A stretch of 64,000 nucleotides of DNA from Sapria himalayana (lineage: Eukaryota; Streptophyta; Magnoliopsida; Malpighiales; Rafflesiaceae): positions 117,918 to 181,917 of the forward strand of contig JAREIK010002961.1 in the NCBI GenBank assembly GCA_029783825.1, in the 5' to 3' direction. Below are positions 13,001 through 26,940 of this stretch, one piece after another (the first letter of the stretch is position 1; each line of letters starts with the position of its first letter). The notes beneath the pieces were generated by a model. That model was given only the letters and a program-made list of their open reading frames with translations. It was not told the DNA's origin and searched no databases. The translations under genes and the position numbers were made by a program.

Positions 13001-15389
13001 ACTTAATTATAATTTAAATAATTTATTAAAATATTAATTACAAAATAAATTATGTGTGATACAAATTTAATTTAAATAATTTATTTTTCATCAAAAAAAA
13101 ATATAAGCTTATAAAAAGAAGCAAAAACTAAAAAACAAAAATTATTTTTTGGTAATAAATTTTACTTTTATTTTGAATAATTTAGGGTTTTGCAATTATA
13201 TTTTAATTTATATTTATCATATTAATAATAGCATATTAATTTATTTTTTGATAATTGATATCATATCTATTAATAAAATTGTTCATATTTAGTTTATATT
13301 ATATATAATTATAATGATTTTTATTACTAAATATTGCATTTACATTTTTAAAAAATTTTAAAATTATTATATTTTCAAAGGTTATAACCTTTGAAAATGT
13401 GAGAAAATATCAAAAATAATTTTTTTGTTATTTCATTGTTTAAATATATCCTATAAACCACTAAATGCCTAAACACTTAAATCAATAACTCCTAAATCTT
13501 TAAAACCCTAAAAAGATAATCCTTTTAAACTAGTATACCCTAAATAATAAATAATAAATATCAATATTATTTTTTTCATTATAATTTAAAATATTCATTT
13601 TAATTATTTATTCGTTTATTTTTATATAAATATTAATTACAAAATAAATAATGAGTTAGACAAATATAATTTATATAAATTATTCTTCATCGAAAAATAT
13701 AGATAAACTTATAAAAAGAATAAAATATTTAAAAACTAAAATTTATTATATAGTAATATATTTTGCTCTCCTTCTGAATCATTTTAGATTTTGTAATTAT
13801 AGTTTAATAGATATTTATCTTATTAATAATTGTTTATTAATTTATTTTTTGATCTTTATTAGAATATTTATCAATAAAATTATTTATATTGAATTTAAAT
13901 GTTATATAAATATAATGATATTTATAACTAAATATTGAATTCACTTTTGATAAAAATTTAATAATTATTATATTTTCATTGATTATAACTTTTGGAAATA
14001 TGAAAAAATAATAAAAATAAATTTTATGTTATTTTATTTTTTAAATAAAACCTATAAACCACTAAATGCATACATAGTTATATAAGTAAACTCCTAAACC
14101 CCGTAATGCCTAAATACACAAACCATTAAAATGCTATATACTACTTAATAATTAATAAATTGAATTTTATTTCAATTTATTATTATTTTAAATATTCATT
14201 TTAATTATTTATTAGATTATTTTTTTATAAATTTTTAATACAAGATAAATTATAAGTGCGACACATAATTTAAATTATTTATTTTTAATCAAAAAATATA
14301 TATACGCTTTTAAAAGAAGTATAAAAGAAGTATTATTAAAAATTAAAAATTATTATCAACTAATATATTTTACTTTAATTTTGAATCACTTTTAGTTTTG
14401 TAAATATTTTATAATTTATATCTATCTTATTATAAATAGTTTATTAATTTAATTTTTGATCATTATTATAATATCTATCAATAAAATTATTTATATTTAT
14501 TTTATATGATATAGAATTATTAAAATTATTATAACTAAATATTGTATTCAAATTTAGAAAAATTTTAAATATTATTAAATTTTCAATGGTTATAACATTT
14601 TAGAATTACAAAAAATTACAATTTTTTTTGTTATTTTATTGTTTAAATAAAACCTATAAATCACTAAATGCCTAAAAACATAAATCGTTAAACTCCTAAA
14701 TGACAAATCCTTAAAATACTTAAACCATTAAACTAGTATACATTAATAATAAATCATAAATCTCATTTTAATTTTTATTCAGTATAATTTTATATTTTTA
14801 TTTTAATTATTTATCAGTTTATTTTTATAGAAATATTAATTACAATATAAAATATTAGTGAGACAGATATAACTTAAATTAAACCGGACATACCACAAAT
14901 AATAAATAATAAATCTCATATTTTATCATTATAATTTTAAATATTCATTTTAATTATTATTTTTTTATTTTTATATAAATATTAATTAAAAAATAAATTA
15001 TGAGTTAGACAAATATAATTTATGTAAATTATTTTTAATCAAAAAATTATAGATAAACTTTTTAAAATAAAAAAAATTTCAAAACAAAAAATTATTATAT
15101 AGTAATATATTTTGCTTTGCTTATGAATCATTTTATGTTTTGTAATTATATTTTAATTGATATCTATCTTATTAATAATAGATTATTAATTTATTTTTTT
15201 ATCATTATTTGAATATTTATTAATAAAAATGTTTATATAGAAATTAATTGATATATAAATATAATGATTATAACTTAATAATGTATTCACATTTGAAAAA
15301 ATTTTTAAAATTATCATATTTTCAAAGGTTATAACCTTTGAAAATGTGAAAAAATAAAAAAAAATAATTTTTCTTTGTTATTCTATTAT
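10050..15389 (+). repeat. Higher-order repeat unit 2, rearranged at its end
   Basis: The K-L-M-N-O-P order is repeated about 5.3 kb after unit 1. After P the order differs: Q (13450) and T2 (14045) precede T1 (14650) and T1s (14880), whereas unit 1 has T1, T1s, Q, T2. This suggests unequal exchange or local deletion and duplication after the unit was amplified. Confidence 0.7.
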
Positions 15390-16189
15390 TTAAATAAAAC
15401 ATATACACCACTAAATGACTAAGCATTTAAATCACTAAACTACAAAATCCCGATACCTCTATATAGATAATCCTTTAAATCGGTATACCATAAATAATAT
15501 ACCACTAAATGCATACACAATTAAATTAGTAAACACCTAAACCCCGTAATACCTAAATACATAAACCATTAAACTGCTATATAATACATAATAATAAATA
15601 AATCTAATTTTAATTTCTTTTTATTATTGTTTATATATTCATTTTAATTATTTATTAGTTTATTTTTATAGAAATATTTATTATAAAATAAATTATGAGG
15701 GCGACAAATATAATTTAAATAATTTATTTTTAATCAAAAAATATATATACGCTTATAAAAGAAGTACAAATTTAAAAATTAAAAATTATTATCCACTAAT
15801 ATATTTTACTTTAATTTTGAATCAAATTGGGTTTTGTAAATATTTTTTAATTAATATCTATTTTATAATTAATAGTTTATTAATTTAATTTTTGATCATT
15901 ATTATAATATCTATCAATAAAATTATTTATATTAAATTTATATGATATATAATTATTAAAATTATTATAACTAAATATTATATTCACATTTCAAAAAATT
16001 TTAAATATTATTATATTTTCAAAGTTTATAACCTATGAAAATGAGAAAAAATTACAAATTTTTTTTTGTTATTTTATTGATTAAATAAAACCTATAAACC
16101 ATAAATATCTAAAAACATGAATCACTAAACTCCTAAATGAGAAAACCTCTAAATACTTAAACAATTAAACTGGTATACATTAATAATAA

Positions 16190-16225
16190 ATCATAAATTT
16201 TATTTTAATAAATTTTTGTTATTAA
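16190..16225. other. Satellite inversion junction (palindromic switch point)
   Basis: Satellite runs forward up to about 16205 (TAAATCATAAATTTTATTTT) and in reverse from there (ATTTTGCCTCTTTTTATAAG). The type order is mirrored: T2 then T1 before the junction, T1 then T2 after it (T2 blocks near 15500 and 17020; T1 blocks near 16085 and 16450). The junction itself carries no inserted element. It is a breakpoint of a large inversion or a fold-back duplication. Confidence 0.8.
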
Positions 16226-19200
16226 AATTTTGCCTCTTTTTATAAGCATATATATTTTTTTTGATAAAAAATAAATTATTTAAACTAGATATGTCTCACT
16301 AATAATTTATTTTTTAATTAATATTTCTATAAAAATAAACTGATAAATAATTAAAATAAAAATTTATAATTACACTTACTAAAAATTAAAATGAGATTTA
16401 TTATTTATTATTAATGTACACCAATTTAATAGTTTAAGTATTTAGAAGTTTTATCATTTAGGAGTTTAGCTATTTATGTTTTTAGGCATTTAGTGGTTTA
16501 TATGTTTTATTTCAACAATAAAATAACAAAAAAATAATTTGCAATTTTTTGTCATTTACATAGGTTATAACCTTTGGAAATATAATAATATTTAAAATTT
16601 TTTGAAATGTGAATACAATATTTAGTTATAATAATTTTAATAATTATATATCATATAAATTCAATATAAATAATTTATTGATAGATATTATAATAATGAT
16701 CAAAATTTAAATTAATAAACTATTAATTATAAAATAGATATTAATTAAAAAATATTTACAAAACCCAATTTGATTCAAAATTAAACTAAAAAATACTACT
16801 GGATAATAATTTTAAATTTTTAAAATTTTACTTCTTTTATAAGCGTATATATTTTATTTTGATTAAAAATAAATTATTTAAATTATATTTGTCGCACTCA
16901 TAATTTATTTTGTAATAAATATTTATATAAAATAAACTCATAAATAATTAAAATGAATATTTAAAATAATAATAAATTAAATAAAAATTAGATTTCTTAA
17001 TTATTAAGTAGTATATAGCAGCTTAATGGTTTATGTATTTAGGCATTACGGGCCTTAGGATTTTACTAATTTAATTGTGTATGCATTTAGTGGTTTATAG
17101 ATTTTATTTAAAAATTAAAATAACAAAATATTTATTTTTTTTATTTTTTGATATTTTCAAAGGTACATTTGAAAAAAATATTAATTTTTAAATTTTTTTC
17201 AAATGTGAATTCAATATTTAGTTATAATAATCATTATATTTATATATCATATAAATTCAATATAAACAATATTATATATAAATATTCTAAAAATGATTAA
17301 AAAATAAATTAATAATCTATTATTAATAAGATAGATATCAATTATAATATAATAAAAAAACCTAAAATGATTCAAAGAAATCAAAATATATTACTATATA
17401 ATAATTTGTTATTTTGAAATTTTTTTTAAAAGTTTATACATATTTTTTTGATGAAAATTAATTTATATAAATTATATTAGTCTAACTCATAATTTATTTT
17501 TTAATTAATAATTATATAAAAATAAACAAATAAATAATTAAAATGAATATTTAAAATTAGAATGAAAAAAATAATATTGAGATTTATTCTTTATTATTTT
17601 GGGTATACCAGTCTAATTTAAATTAGATCTGTCTCACTAATAATTTATTTTGTAATTAATATTTCTATAAAAATAAACTGATAAATAATTAAAATAAAAA
17701 TTTAAAATTATACTGAATAAAAATTAAAATGAGATTTATGAATTATTATTAATGCATACCAGTTTAATATTTTAAGTATTTAGAGGTTTTTTCGTTTATG
17801 ACTTTAGCAATTTATGTTTTTAGGCATTTAGTGGTTTATAGGTTTTATTTCAACAATGTAATAACAAAAAAATTATTTTTGATATTTTTTCACATTTTCA
17901 AAGGTTATAACCTTTGAAAATGCAATAATTTTAAAATTTTTTAAAAATGTGAATTCAATATTTAGTAATAATAATAATTATAATAATATATAATATAAAC
18001 TAAATATAAACAATTTTATTGATAGATATAATATCAATTATCAAAAAGTAAATTAATATGCTATTATTAATATGATAGATATAAATTAAAATATAATTGC
18101 AAAACAAAAAAATATTCAAAATCAAAGTAAAATTTATTACTAAATAATAATTTTTTTTTAGTTTTTGCTTCTTTTTATATGCATATATTTTTTTTGATGA
18201 AAAATAAATTATTTAAATTATATTTGTATCACTCATAATTTATTTGGTAATTAATATTTTAATAAATTATTTAAATTATATTTAAGGTTACGAGTTTAAA
18301 GGTTTAAGTGTTTAGGGGCTTTTGTGTTTAGGAGTTTAGAGGTTTAAGTGTTTAGGTATTTAGTTGTTTATAAGTTTTATTTAAACAATGATATAACAAA
18401 AAAATTATATATATTATTTTTTTAATTTTTGAAGGTTATAACCTTTAATATATAATAATTTTTAAATTTTTTTCAAATGTAAATATAATATTTAGTTATA
18501 ATAATCTTAATAATTATAAGTCATTTAAATTCAATATAAATAATTACATTGCTATATATTATAATAATGATCAAAAAAATTTAATAAACTATTATTAATA
18601 AGATAGATATTATTTAAAATATTTTGCATAATCTAAATTTATTCAAAATCAAAGTAAAATATATTACTTAATAATAATTTTTTTAATGTTTTGCTTTTTT
18701 TATAACATTATATTTTTGTTATTATAAATAAATTATTTAAATTATTTTGCCTTACTCATAATTTATTTTGGAATTTATAATTCTATAATAATCAACTAAT
18801 AAATAATTAAAATAATTATTTAAAATTATAATGAATACAAATAAAATTGAGATTTATTATTTATTTTTCAGGATATATAGGTTTAATGATTTAAGTATTT
18901 AGGTGTTTTTGGGTTTAGGAGTTTAGTGATTTGAGTGTTTAGACCCTTAGTGATTTAAAATTATTATCTAAAGAATTAAAAAACAAAAAATTTAATTTTT
19001 TAAATTTTTTTAATTTTTGAAGGTTGTAACCTTTCAAAATATAATAATTTTAAATTTTTTTAAATGTGAATATAATATTTAGTTATATTAATCTTAATAA
19101 TTATATATAATGTAAACTAAATTTAAATTATTTTATTAATAGATATTATAATAATGATCAATAAATAAATTAATAAACTAGTATTAATAAGAATGATATA

Positions 19201-22200
19201 AATTAAAATATAATTGTAGAATCTAAAATGATTCAAAATCAAAATAAGATATATTACTAAAAAATAATTTTTTATTTTAATAATTTTGCCTCATTTTATA
19301 AGCATATATATTTTTTTGATTAAAAATAAATTATTTAAATTATATCTCTCACTAATAATTTATTTTGTAATTAATATTTCTATAAAAATAAATTGATAAA
19401 TATTAAAAATGAATATTTAAAATTATAATGAATACTAATAAAAAAAAGATATATGATTTATTATTTAGGGTATACCTATTTAATGGTAAGTTTTTTCTGG
19501 TTTTGGGGTTAAGGAGTTTATTGATTTATATGTTTGCACATTTAGGTGTTTATAGGTTTTATTTAATCAATGAAATAACAAAAAATTTATTTTTATGAAT
19601 TTTCGTGATTTTCAAAGGTTATAACCTTTCAAAATATAATAATTTTTTAATCTTTCAAAAATATGAATACAATACTTATTTATTATAATCTTAATAATTA
19701 TATTTAATGTTAATTTAATATAAATAATTTTATTAATATATAATATTATAATGATCGAAAAATAAATTAATAAACAATTATTAATAAGATAGATATTAAT
19801 TAAAATATATTTGCACAACCCAAAATAATTCAATATCAAATAAATTATTTTACTAAATAAAATTTTAAATTTTAAAATTTTTTTTATAAGTTTATTTTTT
19901 TTATAATTATAATATATTTAAATTATATGTCTCACTCATTATTTATTTTGTAATTAATATTTCTATAAAAATAAACTAAAAAATAATTTAAATGAATATT
20001 TAAAATTATAATGAATACAAATAAAAATTAAATTTATTGTTTATTATTTATTATTTAGGTTATATAGGTTTAATGGTTTAAGTTTTTATAGGGTTTTCGT
20101 GTTAAGGTGTCTAGATATTTAAATGATTAGACATTTAGTGGTTTATATGTTTTATTTAAATAATACAATAATAAAAAAATTATTTTTCTGATTTTTTATC
20201 ATTTTTTATGGTTATAACCTTTGAAAATATAATAATTTTTAAATTTTTTTCAAATGTAAATATAATATTTAGTTATAATAATCTTAATATTTATAAAAAT
20301 TTAAATTCAATATAAGAAATTTTATTGATATATATTATAATAATGATCAAAAAAATAAATTAATAAACCATTATTAATAAAATTTATAGCAATTAAAATA
20401 TAAATGCAAAACCTATAATGATTCAAAATCAAAGTAAAATATATTACTAAATGATATTTTTTGTTTTTAAATTTTTACTTCATTTCATAAGCTTATATTT
20501 ATTTTTTGATTAAAAATAAATTATTAAAATTAGATTTGTCTCACTCTTTATTTATTTTGCAATTAATATTTCTATAAAAAATAATCTAATAAATAATTAA
20601 AATGAATATTTAAAATAATAATGAATACAAATTAAAATGAGATTTATGATTTATTATATATGGTATACCTATTTATTGGATTATTAATTTATGTGTTTTG
20701 TCATTTAGGAGTTTAGGCATTTATGTTTTTGGGCATTTACTAGTTTATATTTTATATTTATATAATAATTTTTTTTTTGATTTTATTTGATTTTCAAAGG
20801 TTATAACCTTTGAACAGAAAATAATTTTTAAAATTTTTTGAAATGTGAATACCATGTATAATTAAATTAATCTTACTAATAATATATCATATAAATTCAA
20901 TATAAATAATTTTAATGATAGATAGTATAATAATGATCAAAAATTAAATTAATAAACTATTATTAATAATATAAATATTAATTAAAATATATTTACATAA
21001 CACAAAATGATTCAAAATCAAATCAAAATATATTACTGAATAATAATATTTAGATGAAAAATAAATTACTATATAAAAATGATTCAGAACAAAGCAAAAT
21101 ATATTACTATATAATAATTTTTTGTTTTGAAATTTTTATTTCTTTTAAAATAAAGTATTTTTATTTATAATGAAAAATAATTTATATAAATTATATTTGT
21201 CTAACTCATAATTTATTTTGTAATTAATATTTATATACAAATAAAAAAATAAATATTTAAAATTATAATAAAAACAATAATATTGAGAGTTATTATTTAT
21301 TATTTAGGGTTACCGGTTTAAAAGGATTTTTATTTATTATTTAGGGTTTTTGAGATTTAAAAGTGATTGAATTAAGTGTTTAGGCATTTAGTGGTTTATA
21401 GGGTTTATTTAAATAATGAAATATCAAAAAAAAATATTTTTTTTTATTTTTTCACATTTTCAAAGGTTATAATCTTTGAAAATATAATAATTTTAAAATT
21501 TTTTTCAAAAGTAAATTCAATATTTAGTAATAAGAATCATTATATTTAAATATCATATAAATTCAATATAAACAATTTTATTGATAAATATTCTAATAAT
21601 GATCAAAAAATAAATTAATGATCTATTATTAATAAGATAGATGTCAATTAAAATTTATTAGAAAACCAATAATGATTTAGAAGCAAAGCAAATTATATTA
21701 TTATATAATAATTTTTTGTTTTTATTTTTTTTTCTTTTAATAAGTTTATCTATATTTTTTTTGATGAAAAATAATAATTATAAATTATAATTGTCTAACT
21801 CATAATTTATTTTGTAATTAATATTTATATAAAAATAAACAAATAAATAATTAAAATGAATATTTAAAATTATAATGAAAAAAAATAAAAATCAGATTTT
21901 TGGTTTATTATTTAGGATATATCTGATTAAAAAAATTATCTATATAGGGTTTTCGAGATTTAGAAGTTATTCATTTAAGTATTTAGGCATTTAGTGGTTT
22001 ATAGGTTTTATTTAAATAATGAAATAACTAATAAATTATTTTTGATATTTTTTCAAATTTTCAAAGATTATAACCTTTGAAAATTTAATAATTGAAAATT
22101 TTTAAAAAATGTGAATACAATATTTAGTAAAAATAAGTATTATAACAATATATAATATAAACTAAATATAAACAATTTCATTGATAATATAATATCAATT

Positions 22201-25200
22201 ATCAAAAAATAGATTAATAAACTATTATTAATATGACAGATATAAATTAAAATTTAATTACAAAAACTAAAATGATTAAAAATCAAACTAAATTTATTAC
22301 TAAATAATAATTTTTGTTTTTTAGTTTTTGCCTCATTATATAAAATTATATATTTTTTTGATAAAAAATAGATTATTTAAATTATATTTCTATCACTCAT
22401 AATTTATTTTGTAATTAATATTCAATAAATTATTTAAATTATATTTAAGGTTTACAAGTTTAAAGGTTTAAGTATTCAGCATCTTCTGGGTTTAGAAGTT
22501 TAGAAAATTATGTATTTAGGCATTTAATGGTTTATAAGTTTTATTTAAACAAAGATATAACAATAAATTTATTTTTGTTATTTTTTATCATTTTTGATGG
22601 TTATAACCTTTAAAAATATAACAATTTTTAAATTTTTTTTAAATGTGAATACTATACTTAGTTATGATAATCTTAATAATTATATATCATGTAAATTCAA
22701 TATAAACAATTATATTGATATATATTATAATAATGATCATACAAAAAATTAATAAACAATTATTAATAAGATAAATATAGTTTAAAATATATTTACATAA
22801 CCTAAATGATTCAAAATCAAAGTGAAATAATTTACTAAATATTAATTTTAAATTTTTAAATTTTTGGATCCATTTATAAGCTTATAATTTTTTTGATGAA
22901 AAATAAATTATTTAAATTATATTTGTCTAACTATTAATATATTTTTTAATTTATATTTCTATAAAAATAAACTAATAAATAATTAAAATGTATATATAAA
23001 ATTATAATGAATACTAATAAAAATGAGATTTATTATTTATTATTTAGGGTATAACTATTTAATGGTTTAAGTTTATTGTGGTTTTGGGGTTAATGAGTTT
23101 ATTGATTTATATGTTTACACATTTAGGTTTAATTTATTGATTTATAGGTTTTATTTAATGAATGAAATGACAAACAATTTATTTTTATGAATTTTCGTGA
23201 TTTCAAAGGTTATAACCTTTGAAAATATAATACTTTTTTAATAGTTCTAAAATATGAATACAATACTTAGTTATAATAATCGTAATAATTATATTTGATG
23301 TAAATTCAATATAAAAAATTTTATTAATATGAATTATTTTGATGATCAAAAAATAAATTAATAAACTATTATTAATAAGATAGATATTAATTAAAATATA
23401 TTTGTAGAACCCAAAATAATTCAAAATCAAAGTAAATTATATTACTAAATAAAATTTTAAATTTTTGAAATTTTGTTTCTTTTTATAAGCTCATATTTTT
23501 TTTCATAAAAAATAATTATTTAAATTTTATATGTCTCACAGATTATTTATTTTGTAATTAATATTTCTATAAAAATAAACTAAAAAATAATTAAAATAAA
23601 TATTAAAAATTATAATGAATACAAATAAACATGAGATTTATTATTTATTATTTAGGTTATATAGGTTTAATGGTTTAAGTATTTAGGGGGTTTTGGGGTT
23701 TATGAGTCTAGAGATTTAAATGTTTAGGCATCTAGTGGTTTATAAGTTTTATTTAAATAATAAAATAAAAAAAAAATTATTTGTGTGATTTTTTATCATT
23801 TTTGAAGGTTATAACCTTTGAAAATATAATAATTTTTAGATTTTTTTCAAATGTAAATATAATATTTAGTTATAATAATCTTAATAATTATAAGACATTT
23901 AAATTCAATATAAGTAATTTTATTATTAGATATTATAAAATTGATCAAATAATAAATTAATAAAATATTCTTAATAAGATTGATAGCAATTAAAATATAA
24001 TTGCAAAACCTATATATAATGATTCAAATTCAAAGTAAAATATATTACTAAATAATAATTTTTTGTTTTTTAATTTTTATTTCTTTTTATATGCTTATAT
24101 TTTTTTTAATTAAAAATAAATTATTAAAATTATAGTTGTCTCGCTCATTATTTATTTTGTAATTAATATTACTATAAAAAATAAACTAATAAATAATTAA
24201 ATTGAATATTTAAAATTATAATGAATACAAATTAGAATGAGATTTATGATTTATTATATATGGTATACTGGTTTAAAGGTTTGATTATTTAAGAGTTTTG
24301 TCGTTTAGGAGTTTTGTCTTTTAGGAGTTTAGCAATTAATGTTTTTAGGCATTTAGTGATTTATAGGTTTTATCTATAAAAAAAATTTAAAATTCTTTTT
24401 TTGATTTTCAAAGGTTATAATCTTTGAAAATAAAATAATTTTTTAAATTTTTTGAAATGTGAATACAATGTATAATTATATTAATCTTACTAATTATATA
24501 TCATATAAATTCAATATAAATAATTTTAATGATATATATTATAATAATGATCATAAATTAAATTAATAAACTATTATTAATAATATAAATATTAATTAAA
24601 ATATATTTACATAACACAAAATGATTCAAAATAAAATCAAAATGTATTACTAAATTATAATATTTAATTTTTAAAATTTTCTTTTTTTTATAAGCTTATA
24701 TTTTTTTATTAAAATAAATTATTTAAAAAATATTTGTCTCACTCGAAATTTATTTAGTATTTAATTTTTCTAAAAAATTAAACTATAAATAATTAAAATG
24801 AATATTTAAAATTATAATAAATAGAAATATAAATGAGCTTTATTATTTAATAAGTAGAATATAGCTATTAAAAGGTTTATGTATTTAGGGGTTTCGGAAT
24901 TTATGAGCTTACTGATTTAAGTAAGTAAGCATTTAATGATCTATAGGTTTTATTTAAAAAAATGAAATAACAAAAAATTTATTTTTATTATTTTTTTAAT
25001 TTTTTAAGGTAACCTTTGAAAATATAATAATTTTTAAATTTTTTTCAAAAGTCAATACAATATTTAGTTATAATAATCATTATATTTATATATCATATAA
25101 ATTCAATATAACCAATTTTATTGATAAATATTAAAATAATGATCAAAAAATAAATAAATAATCTATTATTAATAAGATAGATATAAATTAAAATATAATT

Positions 25201-26940
25201 ACAAAACATAAAATAATTCAGAATCAAATCAAAATTTATTACAATATAATAAGTTTTTATTTTAATTTTTTTTATTTTAAAAAGTTTATCTATATCTGTC
25301 TCACTAATTTATTTTTCTAACTCATAATTTATATAAATTATATTTTATATAAATTATATTTGTCTAACTCATAATTTATTTTGTAATTAATATTTATATA
25401 AAAATAAACAAATAAATAATTTAAATGAATATTTAAAATTATAATGAAAAAAAATGATATTATTTAGGGTATACCAGTTTAATTTTAATTATATCTATCT
25501 CATTAATACTTTATTTTGTAATTAATATTTCTATAAAAAGAAAATGATAAATAATTAAGATAAAAATTTTAAATTATACTGAAAAAAAATTAAGATTAGA
25601 TTTATAATTTATTATTAATGTATACAAGTTTAATGGTTTAAGTATTTAGATGTTTTGTCATTTGAAAATTTAGTGATTTATGTTTTTAGGCATATAGTGG
25701 TTTATAGATTTTATTTAAACAATAAAATAATAAAAACAATTTTATAATTTTTTCTCATTTTCATAGGTTATAACCTTTGATTATATAATAATATTTAAAA
25801 TTTATTTAAATGTAAATATAATATTTTATTTATAATAATTTTAATAATTATATATTATATAAATTCAATATAAATAATTTTATTGATAGATATTATAATA
25901 ATGTTCAAAATTAAATTAATAAACTATTAATAAAAAGATAGAAATAAATTAAAAAATTTTTACAAACCCAAATTGATTAAAAATTAAAGTAAAATATATT
26001 ATTGGATAATAATTTTAAATTTTTAAATTTTTAAATTTTTACTTCTTTTATATGCGTATATATATTATTTCATTAGAAATAAATTATTTAAATTATATTT
26101 GTCGCACTCATAATTTATTTTGTAATAAATATTTCTATAAAAATAAACTAATAAATAATTAAAATGAATAATTAAAATTATAACAAATAGAAATAAAAAT
26201 TAGATTTATTATTTATTATGTATTATATATCGGTTTAAGGGTTACTGTATTTAGGCATTACGGGGTCTAAAAGTTTAGTTATATAACTATGTATGCATTT
26301 AGTAGTTTATAGGTTTTATTTAAAAAATAAAAAAGCATAAAATTTATTTTTATTATTTTTTGATATTTTCAAATGTTTTAACCTTAGAAAATATAATAAT
26401 TTTTAATTTTTTTTCAAAAGTGAATTCAATATTTAGTTATAATAATCATTATATTTATATATCATATAAATTCACTATAAACTATTTTATTGATAAATAT
26501 TCTAATAATGATCAATAAATAAATTAATAATCTATGTTTAATAAGATAGATATCAATTATAATATAATTACAAAACCTAAAATGATTTAGAAGCAAAGCA
26601 AAATATATTACTATATAATAATTTTTTGTTTTGAAATATTTTTTTCTTTTAAAAAGTTTATCTATATTATTTTGATGAAAAATAATTTATATAAATTATA
26701 TTTGTGTAACACTTAATTTATTTTGTAAATAATATTTATATAAAAATAAACAAATTAATAATTAAATTTGAATATTTAAAATTTAAATGAAAAATAAAAT
26801 GAGATTTATTCTTTATTATTTAGAATATACCAGTTTAATTTAAATTAGATCTTTCTCACTAATAATTTATTTTGTAATTAATATTTCTATAAAAATAAAC
26901 TGATAAAAAATTAAAATAAAAATAAAAATTATACTGAATA
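16206..26940 (-). repeat. Reverse satellite array
   Basis: The same satellite lies with its GGCATTTAGTGGTTTATAGG-type blocks on the + strand. Approximate block positions and types in + coordinates: T1 16450, T2 17020, T1s 17625, T1 17760, P 18290, O 18880, M 19470, L 20050, K 20660, Q 21300, Q 21910, P 22450, M 23050, L 23650, K 24260, J 24850, T1s 25470, T1 25630, T2 26220, T1s 26835. N is absent and one O is missing compared with the forward array, so it is not a simple mirror copy. Around 25310-25385 a short tandem duplication of ATAAATTATATTTGTCTAAC-like sequence is seen. No gene is visible. Confidence 0.88.

Larger units (their letters stand above)
3531..16205 (+). repeat. Forward satellite array with ~5.3-kb higher-order repeat
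   Basis: This is a tandem array of about 590-bp monomers, all with the CTAAA strand forward. Approximate positions of the 8-bp blocks, with my type names: T1s 3630, J 4160, K 4730, L 5285, M 5865, N 6465, O 7000, P 7590, T1 8130, T1s 8345, Q 8875, T2 9465, K 10050, L 10540, M 11140, N 11730, O 12330, P 12910, Q 13450, T2 14045, T1 14650, T1s 14880, Q 15390, T2 15500, T1 16085. The order K-L-M-N-O-P recurs with a period of about 5.25-5.32 kb. Q at 15390 is fused to T2 by loss of most of a monomer. No gene, tRNA or rRNA is visible; open frames of 60-100 codons are AT-rich chance frames. Confidence 0.9.
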
